A stretch of DNA of 52,573 nt from Rickettsiaceae bacterium. Its GTDB lineage: Bacteria; Pseudomonadota; Alphaproteobacteria; Rickettsiales; Rickettsiaceae. Shown one piece after another: positions 7,386 to 15,107 of this stretch. Location: NCBI GenBank assembly GCA_029266475.1, contig JAQSWU010000006.1, positions 1 through 52,573 of the forward strand, read 5' to 3'. The first letter of the stretch is position 1; each line of letters opens with the position of its first letter. The notes under the pieces are model-generated. The model was not told the DNA's origin. It did no database searches and saw only the letters and a list, made by a program, of their open reading frames with translations. The position numbers were made by a program, and so were the translations under genes.

Positions 7386-10034
7386 ATGTCGCTTGTAACA
7401 ACTAACGAAATTAGAAAAAAATTTCTCGATTACTTTGTAAAAAACAACCATACTCATGTCCCTGCGAGCCCTTTAATACCGCATAACGATCCAACGTTGA
7501 TGTTCGTTAATTCAGGCATGGTGCAATTTAAGAATGTTTTTACTGGGGTTGAAAAACGAGATTACTTAAGAGCAACCACCGCTCAAAAGTCAGTACGTGC
7601 CGGCGGCAAGCATAATGACCTTGACAATGTAGGCTATACAGCAAGACATCATACGTTCTTTGAAATGCTTGGTAACTTTTCTTTTGGAGATTACTTCAAA
7701 GAGCAAGCTATTTATTACGCTTGGGAGTTACTTACAAAAGAATTTAATCTGGCAAAAGATAAACTATATGTGACAGTCTACCATACCGACGAAGAAGCTA
7801 TTGGTTACTGGAAAAAAATTTCAGGCTTCACTGATGAGAGAATAATCCGCATTAATACTAACGATAATTTCTGGTCAATGGGCGATACAGGACCTTGTGG
7901 GCCGTGCTCAGAAATTTTTTATGACCATGGCGAGGAAATTTGGGGAGGTTTACCTGGTACCGAAGACCAAGATGGAGATAGATTTATCGAGATCTGGAAC
8001 ATGGTCTTTATGCAATATGAGCAGCTTGATAAAGAGACAAGAAAGCCACTACCGAAGCCCTCAATTGACACAGGCATGGGCCTTGAGCGAATCACTGCCG
8101 TCTTACAAGGCGTTCATGATAATTATGATATAGATTTATTTAAAGAAATAATACATGCTTCCGAAAATCTGACCTCCGTTAAAGCCGAAGGGAATGCTAA
8201 ATTTTCTCACCGTGTGATTGCGGATCACTTGAGAGCTGCTTCTTTCTTAATTGCTGATGGCGTAATGCCGTCAAATGAAGGACGAGGTTATGTTCTACGC
8301 AGGATTATGCGTAGAGCAATGCGCCATGCTCATATGCTTGGGGCAAGGGAACCTTTATTATATAAACTTTTCCCAACACTTGTAAATCTCATGGGCGAGG
8401 CTTATCCAGAACTTAAACGAGCAGAAGATTTCGTTAAAGAGATACTTAAGCAAGAAGAAGAAAAATTCAAAAATACTCTTGATAAAGGCCTAAAATTACT
8501 TGAAGAAGAAACCAAGACCTTACAAACAGGCCAAGAGCTTAAAGGAGATATAGCTTTTAAATTATATGACACGTATGGCTTTCCATTAGATTTAACTGCC
8601 GATATTTTAAAAGGCAAACAAATCTCAGTTGATATTGCAGGTTTCGATAGCTGCATGCGTGAGCAAAAAGAAAAAGCAAAGAAAGCGTGGGCCGGCTCAG
8701 GCGAAGCTGCTACCAACGAAATTTGGTTTAATATAAGTGAAAAATATGGCGTAACTGAATTCCTTGGTTATAGTTTAAGTGAAAGCCAGGCTGAAGTTAT
8801 CGCGCTAATTAAAGATAATAAGGAAACGCAGCAAGCCAGTGAAGGTGATAAATTTATTTTAGTTGCTACGCAAACACCTTTCTATGGCGAATCAGGTGGC
8901 CAGATGGGCGATATAGGCTATATTTACAATGATGAAAGCGTCATTAAGGTCTTAGATACTAAAAAATACCTTGGTATACATGCACATATCTGCCAATTAG
9001 AAAAAGGCAGTATTAAAATAAAAGATCCTATTACTTTAAAAATAGATACAGATTATAGAAGTAATTTACGAGTACACCATTCAGCAACCCATATTCTTCA
9101 TGCTGTACTTAGGGAAGTTTTAGGTACGCATGTAACGCAAAAAGGCTCACTTGTAGCTGCCGATAGGCTGCGCTTTGATATCACTCATCCAAAAGCTATC
9201 ACCCATGAAGAGTTGCTTAGGATTGAAGCCAAGGTAAATGCAATTATAATACAAAATTCCGAGGTCAAAACCCAACTTTTATCAACCGAAGAAGCAATTA
9301 ATAAAGGTGCAATGGCGTTATTTGGCGAGAAATATGATAGCGAAGTTAGAGTTGTCTCTATGGGCTTTGCAAACCAGCAAGAGATTTATTCGCTTGAACT
9401 TTGCGGTGGAACGCACGTCGGCCGTACTGGCGATATTGGCTTGCTAAAAATTATCTCTGAAAATGCAATTGCTGCTGGAATTAGAAGAATCGAAGCAGTG
9501 TGCGGTAAATACGCGCTTATGTATTCTCAAGAAAATGAAAAAATTATTAGCGATATCTGTTTACAACTTAAAGCTTCAAAAAGCGAAATTAATAGTAAGG
9601 TTGACAATTTGCTAAATGAGAAAAAAGAACTTGAGAAAAAGGTCTTTGAATTACAACAAGCAAGCCTTAGATTAAGCAAAGATGAAATTGATGCTGCAAA
9701 AGAAATTATCGGTCAATATAAATTTTTAATCAAAACTTTTAATAATGTTGATAGTAAAGCCCTCAGAAATGTAGCCGAAGAAACTATTAAAAAAGCAGAT
9801 GATATTGTAGCTATATTTATTAATAAAATAGACAGCAAAGTATTTGTGAATATTGCTGTAGGAAAGCAGCTAGATGGTTTAGTAGATGCAGTAAAATTAG
9901 CTAGGCTTGCAGCTGAAGTACTAGGAGGAGCTGGGGGCGGTGGCAAACCTAATTTCGCACAAGCAGGAGGCTCAATGCCTGAAAAGATCGGTCTATTCAT
10001 TGATGAGGTTAAGAAGTATTTTACCAGCATTTAA
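7386..10034 (+). CDS. alaS: Alanine--tRNA ligase
   Basis: AlaRS charges tRNA-Ala with alanine and hydrolyses mischarged Ser/Gly. At 882 residues it is full length. The N-terminal class II core includes the SGMVQFKN and GDTGPCGPCSEIFYDHG segments, and a tRNA-recognition region follows. The editing domain has the zinc-site residues H565/H569 (HHSATH) and C673/H677 (CGGTH). The C-terminal DHHA1 part has the glycine-rich GGGGGKPNFAQAGG. The start ATG at 7386 follows AAGAGGAAAGG, a strong ribosome site. All catalytic motifs are seen, so the identification is firm. It is monocistronic, divergent from the PilM-like gene and followed by a repeat-bearing gap. Confidence 0.98.
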   Translation: MSLVTTNEIRKKFLDYFVKNNHTHVPASPLIPHNDPTLMFVNSGMVQFKNVFTGVEKRDYLRATTAQKSVRAGGKHNDLDNVGYTARHHTFFEMLGNFSFGDYFKEQAIYYAWELLTKEFNLAKDKLYVTVYHTDEEAIGYWKKISGFTDERIIRINTNDNFWSMGDTGPCGPCSEIFYDHGEEIWGGLPGTEDQDGDRFIEIWNMVFMQYEQLDKETRKPLPKPSIDTGMGLERITAVLQGVHDNYDIDLFKEIIHASENLTSVKAEGNAKFSHRVIADHLRAASFLIADGVMPSNEGRGYVLRRIMRRAMRHAHMLGAREPLLYKLFPTLVNLMGEAYPELKRAEDFVKEILKQEEEKFKNTLDKGLKLLEEETKTLQTGQELKGDIAFKLYDTYGFPLDLTADILKGKQISVDIAGFDSCMREQKEKAKKAWAGSGEAATNEIWFNISEKYGVTEFLGYSLSESQAEVIALIKDNKETQQASEGDKFILVATQTPFYGESGGQMGDIGYIYNDESVIKVLDTKKYLGIHAHICQLEKGSIKIKDPITLKIDTDYRSNLRVHHSATHILHAVLREVLGTHVTQKGSLVAADRLRFDITHPKAITHEELLRIEAKVNAIIIQNSEVKTQLLSTEEAINKGAMALFGEKYDSEVRVVSMGFANQQEIYSLELCGGTHVGRTGDIGLLKIISENAIAAGIRRIEAVCGKYALMYSQENEKIISDICLQLKASKSEINSKVDNLLNEKKELEKKVFELQQASLRLSKDEIDAAKEIIGQYKFLIKTFNNVDSKALRNVAEETIKKADDIVAIFINKIDSKVFVNIAVGKQLDGLVDAVKLARLAAEVLGGAGGGGKPNFAQAGGSMPEKIGLFIDEVKKYFTSI

Positions 10035-10173
10035 TCAGATCAAAATTATACCAATAAAGTGATTTATGTACAAACTGTAAATCTTAACTCTTGAATTGTA
10101 GACTTTAAAGGTGATCAAAGCAGCTAGAAATTATAGTAATTTTTAAAGAACAGAGACTTTGTTATCGAATATT

Positions 10174-10441
10174 TATAGTGAAATTAGTTGAGTTGTGGTA
10201 CTAGGTTCTATGAACATTTCTAATATAAACATATTTATGGAACTTTTGGCTGCAAATCATGGTAAATTTTTTGAAATAGGAGTCACTATTCCTACAAAAT
10301 TTCCTATAATTTTCGCTCAAAATCTCACAAAAATCTTATTTATCTAGAAATGTTCACAGAACCTAGAAATAACGAGCGCAGCGTATAGTAATACGTAAGC
10401 GAGGAATGACGACGTACCACACTTTAAATAAATTTACTATA
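10174..10441 (+). repeat. Palindromic element family 1, copy 1, interrupted by another element
   Basis: The ends match the 107-bp family at 25631, 30247, 36665 and 41480: left arm TATAGTGAAATTAGTTGAG, right arm ending AATAAATTTACTATA. Between TGGTAC and GAAATAACG a 160-bp second element (10204-10363) is inserted. Removing it and one copy of the duplicated TA restores a 106-bp family member. The copy lies in the gene-free stretch 10035-10852; besides these two elements I see no gene there. Confidence 0.85.
10204..10363. mobile_element. 160-bp MITE-like insertion inside copy 1
   Basis: The element is bounded by inverted ends GGTTCTATGAACATTTCTA and TAGAAATGTTCACAGAACC (19 bp, one mismatch). 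It is flanked by TA on both sides (10202-10203, 10364-10365); because CTAG is palindromic, a CTAG duplication is equally possible. It has no coding capacity. Non-autonomous movement by a transposase encoded elsewhere is inferred. It is the only copy seen in the window. Confidence 0.75.
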
Positions 10442-10852
10442 CTATAATTTCTGCTCAAAGCTACCCATAAAACTATTCAAATTTAGCAGACCCTAATTTT
10501 AAATAAATCTTTTTTATTTGCGAAACTTTATTTAAAATATCTGAGTAATAGAGGTAGTTTCAAAAAGATATATATAATACCGGATCTAATAGTAGATCAA
10601 TACATAGAGCTGAGGATAATAACCAAACTGCATAACTATAGAACCTTTCCATTAAGAATAACCTTTAAAAAAACTTACAAAATGAAATTTAACCGAAGAT
10701 TAGAACAACCTTCACTTATTTACTATTAGTTGATTTTCAAAATTATAGCAAGCAATATATTGTATGGAAATAAATTTATATTATTTGATATTTACATAGT
10801 TTTTAAAATAAATAATCCCTACTTTTTAAAACTGACTCTAAGCTAGCTTTCT
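10442..10852. other. Gene-free stretch, no feature recognised
   Basis: This is very AT-rich sequence between the interrupted repeat and the cheR stop codon. No reading frame of note, RNA gene or clear terminator is visible. Confidence 0.5.
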
Positions 10853-11668
10853 TCACTTCAAAGTATATAATGACAAATGCTTTTCGGAGACTTTAAGTTT
10901 ATCGCTTAACCCAAGTATTGTTTCTCCACCACCAAGAATTAAGTAGCCAGGGGGATTTGTGTTAAGTATACTTGCAATCTTATCTAAAATTGCTTTCTTT
11001 GTATCTTGTTCAAAATAAATCAGCACATTCCTACAGAATACTACATCGAAAGTACCTAGGCTACTAAATAAATTCTGCAGATTAAATTTTGAAAATTTTA
11101 TGTTAGCACCTAATTTTGGGTCAATCTGCCAATTATTATCATCTATTTTTTTAAAATATTTAACTAACAAATTAATTGGCATACCTCTTTGCGCTTCGAA
11201 TTGGGTAAATATACCTTTCTCCGCCCTTGCAAGCGCGGTGTCTGATATATCAGTTGCTATAATCTCATATTGAATCTGACCTTGAAAATGTTGATCAATT
11301 AGCATAGCGATAGAGTAAGGTTCTTGCCCCGTGCTACAAGCAGCGCTCCAAATTCTAATAGTTTTTTTTACCTTTAAAATTTCTGGGATAATTATTTGTT
11401 CAAGATTTTTAAAAGGCTGCGAGTCTCTAAAAAAAGATGATTCATTAATAGTCATAGCATCAACAATGCTATCATTAACATTGATTTCTTTCGCTCTCAA
11501 TTTTTTTATAAGATCTGAGACGCTATTTAAGGAGTGTTTTTTTAAGATCGGTTGCAGCTTAGATTCAATTAAATACATTTTATCCTGGCTTAAACTAATA
11601 CCTGAATTGTCCTTTATTAGTTGCGCAAAATAATTAAAATCTTCAGGGGTTAAAACACTATCAACCAT
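10853..11668 (-). CDS. cheR: Chemotaxis protein methyltransferase CheR
   Basis: CheR methylates glutamates of chemoreceptors using S-adenosylmethionine, opposing CheB in adaptation. At 271 residues it has the family's usual length. The N-terminal helical domain contains the conserved MTINESSFFRD (72-82). The SAM-binding domain has IWSAACSTGQEPYS (106-119) and the FCRNVLIYF motif near residue 210. The gene starts inside the end of cheB (8-bp overlap), so the pair is translationally coupled. Its substrate could be the Aer-like receptor at 36.8-38.6 kb or receptors outside the window. The long gene-free stretch downstream shows no clear terminator. Identification is firm from motifs. Confidence 0.95.
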   Translation of the reverse strand: MVDSVLTPEDFNYFAQLIKDNSGISLSQDKMYLIESKLQPILKKHSLNSVSDLIKKLRAKEINVNDSIVDAMTINESSFFRDSQPFKNLEQIIIPEILKVKKTIRIWSAACSTGQEPYSIAMLIDQHFQGQIQYEIIATDISDTALARAEKGIFTQFEAQRGMPINLLVKYFKKIDDNNWQIDPKLGANIKFSKFNLQNLFSSLGTFDVVFCRNVLIYFEQDTKKAILDKIASILNTNPPGYLILGGGETILGLSDKLKVSEKHLSLYTLK

Positions 11669-12761
11669 GCATTATCCTCAATATCTCTTGTGCTATTAAT
11701 TCTAAAGGAAGGACTTTTCTAGATAGGTTTTCTTTTACAACTGCTCCTGGCATTCCCCACACTACGCTTGAGTGCTCATCTTGCGCAATTATCGCGCCGC
11801 CCTTCTCGACGACCATACGGCTTCCTTCAATACCATCATTACCCATTCCAGTTAGCATTACCTCTAAAAGTCTTGCACCATAAATTTTAGCAAGGCTACG
11901 AAGCATAGGATTTACAGAAGGGCGACAAAAATGTTCTTGTGGATTTTGATTTAAGCTAATAGTTAGATTGGTTAGGTTACCTATAATTTCCATATGATAA
12001 TCCCCTGGAGCAATATAAATTTTTCCTGCCTGCACTTTTTCTCCTTCCCTTGCTTCAATACATTCCTTACCGCTAATGATACTAAGGTTTGATGCAAAAA
12101 GCGTAGTGAAATTCTTTGGCATATGAAGTGTTATAAAAATTGGTATATCAAAATTATAATTCTTTAAGCCACTAAATATTGAGCTAATGGCCTGCGGCCC
12201 TCCAGTTGATGCGCCAATTGCTATCGCATGTGGCCTAGGTATGATTACTGTGTTATTTATATTAAAAATTTTGGTATTATTTTCACTTGGAAGATACTCC
12301 GGCTTTGCGTACGAATTTAAATTCTGTTCATCTTTAACTTTTTTTGAACCTAAAGCCACTACTTTCTGCAAAATCTCTCTAGAAAACTCCTCTCGTGACG
12401 ATATACCACCTTCTACTGAAGGTTTAAGTATATACTCATCCGCATATTTCATTAATGCTTCGATACTACACTCAATATTACTGCGTGAGAGAGAGGTAAC
12501 AATGATTATTTTAACATCTTTCATTAACTCTCTTATTTGCGGAATAGCCTCTCTGCCATCCATTACTGGCATTTCAATATCGATTAATATAACGTCTAGG
12601 GAATCCCTTAAACTTGCATTGTCTAATTTTTGTAACGCTTCCAAGCCGTTAGAAGCAACTTCTCTGACCTCTATTGAGCTATCTCCTTGCAATATTAGGC
12701 GCATAGCCCCCCTTATGGTTGGAGAGTCATCAATAATCATTACTTCTATCTTCTGAGTCAT
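11661..12761 (-). CDS. cheB: Chemotaxis response regulator protein-glutamate methylesterase CheB
   Basis: CheB removes methyl groups from receptors when phosphorylated by CheA. The 366 residues comprise a receiver domain with the acidic pair D11/D12 and phospho-acceptor D61 (ILIDIEMPVMDG), a linker (about 140-175), and a methylesterase domain. The catalytic triad is visible as S185 in IGASTGGPQ, H213 in TLHMPKNF and D309 in TGMGNDG. Every key residue is intact. The start ATG at 12761 has only a weak ribosome site, 15 bp after the dehydrogenase stop, which suggests read-through translation in one operon with bdhA and cheR. No cheA, cheW or cheY is in the window. Confidence 0.96.
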   Translation of the reverse strand: MTQKIEVMIIDDSPTIRGAMRLILQGDSSIEVREVASNGLEALQKLDNASLRDSLDVILIDIEMPVMDGREAIPQIRELMKDVKIIIVTSLSRSNIECSIEALMKYADEYILKPSVEGGISSREEFSREILQKVVALGSKKVKDEQNLNSYAKPEYLPSENNTKIFNINNTVIIPRPHAIAIGASTGGPQAISSIFSGLKNYNFDIPIFITLHMPKNFTTLFASNLSIISGKECIEAREGEKVQAGKIYIAPGDYHMEIIGNLTNLTISLNQNPQEHFCRPSVNPMLRSLAKIYGARLLEVMLTGMGNDGIEGSRMVVEKGGAIIAQDEHSSVVWGMPGAVVKENLSRKVLPLELIAQEILRIMHG

Positions 12762-12776
12762 ATATATATCTTTAGC

Positions 12777-13553
12777 TTAATGTGCTGTCCAACCACCATC
12801 AACCGATATGGCTGAACCTGTTATAGATGCTGCATCTTCACTACAAAGGAAGGCAGCAATACCCGCTACCTCTTCAATAGTTACAAATCTTTTTGTATAT
12901 TGCGGACCAAGCATAACATTCTTTATCACCTCATCCTCCGTAATGTTACGAGCTTTAGCAGTAGCCGCCACTTGCCCAAGAACAAGGGGCGTTTTAACAT
13001 ACCCTGGGCAAATCGAATTGACTGTAATATTCTTCTCAGCAACTTCAAGAGCTACCGTTTTAGTGAGTCCAATGATACCATGCTTTGCAGCAACATATGC
13101 TGACTTAAAAGGAGAGGCAACTAGGCCATGGGCAGAAGCAATATTTATGATCCTCCCCCACCCTTTTTCCTTCATAACTGGAACAGCACTTCTTGTAGTA
13201 TAAAATGCTGAAATTAAATTAGTCTGAATAATAGCTTCCCACTTATCTACCGGAAACTCATCAATGGGGGATACAAACTGAATACCTGCATTATTAACTA
13301 AAATATCTACTCCGCCCATCTCCTCAGCCAAAGTAAATAACTCTTCCACCTCATTCAGTTTTGTAACATTTGCACCGCTATATTTTACCTTCACGCCATA
13401 TTCTTTTTCTAATGAACTTCTTACTTCTTCGATTGCAGCTTGCTCACCAAAGCCGTTAATCACTAAATTAACTCCATTAGAGGCAAAGCGCTTTGCAATA
13501 CCAAGCCCAATGCCACTTGTAGAACCTGTAATAATTGCAACTTTTCCTTTCAT
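12777..13553 (-). CDS. bdhA: D-3-hydroxybutyrate dehydrogenase (SDR family)
   Basis: This enzyme interconverts 3-hydroxybutyrate and acetoacetate with NAD. The 258 residues are a classical short-chain dehydrogenase with TGSTSGIG (10-16 region), NNAG (87-90), N112, and catalytic S140, Y153 and K157. The substrate-pocket residues Q92, H142, K150 and Q194 match those of bacterial 3-hydroxybutyrate dehydrogenases (two positions earlier than in the Pseudomonas enzyme), which supports this over a generic reductase call. The ATG at 13553 follows AGGAG at good spacing. It is the first gene of a run with cheB and cheR. A metabolic enzyme heading a chemotaxis pair is unusual and may only reflect genome compaction. 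Confidence 0.92.
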   Translation of the reverse strand: MKGKVAIITGSTSGIGLGIAKRFASNGVNLVINGFGEQAAIEEVRSSLEKEYGVKVKYSGANVTKLNEVEELFTLAEEMGGVDILVNNAGIQFVSPIDEFPVDKWEAIIQTNLISAFYTTRSAVPVMKEKGWGRIINIASAHGLVASPFKSAYVAAKHGIIGLTKTVALEVAEKNITVNSICPGYVKTPLVLGQVAATAKARNITEDEVIKNVMLGPQYTKRFVTIEEVAGIAAFLCSEDAASITGSAISVDGGWTAH

Positions 13554-13725
13554 ATTTCTTCTCCTAATGGACTAAATCATCACTATAACATGAAAGTGTT
13601 AAGAAAGATTTAATTTAAGGTTGATTAATTTTAGTTTTCGTAGAATAGCCCGCAATGAGTTTGTTTTGAAAAAAGATTAAAAAAGAATGGAATCGTATAT
13701 TTTTCAAAGAAAGATTAGAGGAGAA

Positions 13726-13756
13726 AACGAGGGGCTTTAAGTTCAAGCCCCTCGTT
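13726..13756 (-). terminator. Rho-independent terminator after ampG
   Basis: A perfect 12-bp stem, AACGAGGGGCTT (13726-13737) with AAGCCCCTCGTT (13745-13756), has a 7-nt loop and begins 10 bp past the ampG stop on the minus strand. TTTTCTCC follows on that strand. It is the clearest intrinsic terminator in the window and separates ampG from the bdhA-cheB-cheR operon. Confidence 0.85.
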
Positions 13757-13765
13757 CTTACTTAG

Positions 13766-15019
13766 CTATTTCATTTTTTTATCAAGATGTTTTACAAGTA
13801 ACAAAGCTGGAAGAGAGATAATAGTAGTGAAGATAAAGAACATATCCCACCCCATAGACTCAACTAAAAAACCTGAACTTGTAGTTAAAGTACTATTAGC
13901 AAGCGCTGCAAAAGAAGTAAGCAATGCATAATGCGTTCCAGTATATTTCTTATTACAAAGTGAGCTCATATATCCTATTAAAGCGGCGCTTCCCATTCCC
14001 CCCGTAACATTCTCGATAGTTAAGGTAAGCATTAATGCAGAAGGATCAGCACCCATATGATTCTGCCAAACAAACATAAGATTTGATAACATTTGTCCGG
14101 TACCGCAAATCATCAACGACTTGAGGTTCCCTACTTTTGCTGATACTAAGGCACCTAAATACGCCCCTACTAAGGTAGCGATAGGCCCATAAAAACCTGA
14201 GATAACGCCAATTTGGTCTAAGGTAAAGCCCGTTTCAATATAAAATGGCTTAGCCATAGATGACAACATAGCTTCTCCCAGCTTGTATAATGCAACCGTC
14301 GAAAAAATTATTATAGAATATTCTCTCTTAAAAAGGTCTCTGAAGGGCTCAATAACAGTCCTATTAAACATTTCGAAATTAATACCTTGGAAGGCTATTA
14401 TTTCGGATTTAGGTTCGCTAGAAAAAATGATAAAAATTGTACCTATAAGAAATAATATTCCAGCATAAAGAAATGCAGTATCCCATGAATATTTTCCTGC
14501 AACGAATAAAGAGCCAGCGCTAATACTGATAAGCCCGAGCCTGTAACCAAGCATAGTAGTGGATACACCCATAGCCTGCATGTTTTCTTCTAAGGATTCG
14601 ATCCTAAATGCATCAAAGGCTGCGTCATAAGTGGCCGCAAAAAATCCTAAAGAGCAGGCCATTATTAAAGTTAAATTTATATTACTAAGAGGATCAGTTA
14701 GCTTAATAGCCGCGAGGGAGATTATAACACCAATGTTAGCAAGCAGCATCCAACTACGTCTCCGCCCAAGTAATTTAAAAAGAACAGGAAGTTTATAATG
14801 ATCTACGAGCGGTGCCCAAGTAAATTTAAAAGAGTAAGGAGATTTGGCTATAGAGAACAACCCAATAGCTGTTAGAGCTACCCCGAGTTTCTTAAGCCAT
14901 GTTGACAACATAGAGACAATTATCGCATATGGCATTGCACTTATCATACTTAAAATGAGAATTATAAATAATCTCTTATCAGTAAAGATATTTAGTAAAA
15001 GATTTTTTTGTAATGCCAT
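13766..15019 (-). CDS. ampG: AmpG-type muropeptide permease (MFS)
   Basis: AmpG imports anhydro-muropeptides released during peptidoglycan turnover. The 417-residue protein has about 12 hydrophobic helices. The N-terminus carries the family signature: LSTWLKKLGVALTAIGLFS, PYSFKFTWAPLVDHY and LGRRRSWMLL. The ATG at 15019 follows AGAGGATCAT, a good ribosome site, and a strong terminator lies downstream. Rickettsiales often have several AmpG-like permeases, some with changed substrates, so the exact cargo is not certain. The amidase at 23.5 kb could act on the same recycling products. Confidence 0.9.
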   Translation of the reverse strand: MALQKNLLLNIFTDKRLFIILILSMISAMPYAIIVSMLSTWLKKLGVALTAIGLFSIAKSPYSFKFTWAPLVDHYKLPVLFKLLGRRRSWMLLANIGVIISLAAIKLTDPLSNINLTLIMACSLGFFAATYDAAFDAFRIESLEENMQAMGVSTTMLGYRLGLISISAGSLFVAGKYSWDTAFLYAGILFLIGTIFIIFSSEPKSEIIAFQGINFEMFNRTVIEPFRDLFKREYSIIIFSTVALYKLGEAMLSSMAKPFYIETGFTLDQIGVISGFYGPIATLVGAYLGALVSAKVGNLKSLMICGTGQMLSNLMFVWQNHMGADPSALMLTLTIENVTGGMGSAALIGYMSSLCNKKYTGTHYALLTSFAALANSTLTTSSGFLVESMGWDMFFIFTTIISLPALLLVKHLDKKMK

Positions 15020-15107
15020 ATGATCCTCTAATAAATTTATTCTAAATAATATACCTTTAACCTATTCAGTCAAGGGTATGTAAATATTTCTGTTCTAAAA
15101 TTATGTT

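Noticed and set aside
7260-7457. A 65-codon minus-strand frame overlapping the alaS start
   Set aside because: It crosses the alaS ribosome site and start and has no coding features.
12187-12756. A 189-codon open frame antisense to cheB
   Set aside because: cheB has all catalytic residues in the other frame; the antisense product is low-complexity Ile/Ser-rich and has no ribosome site.
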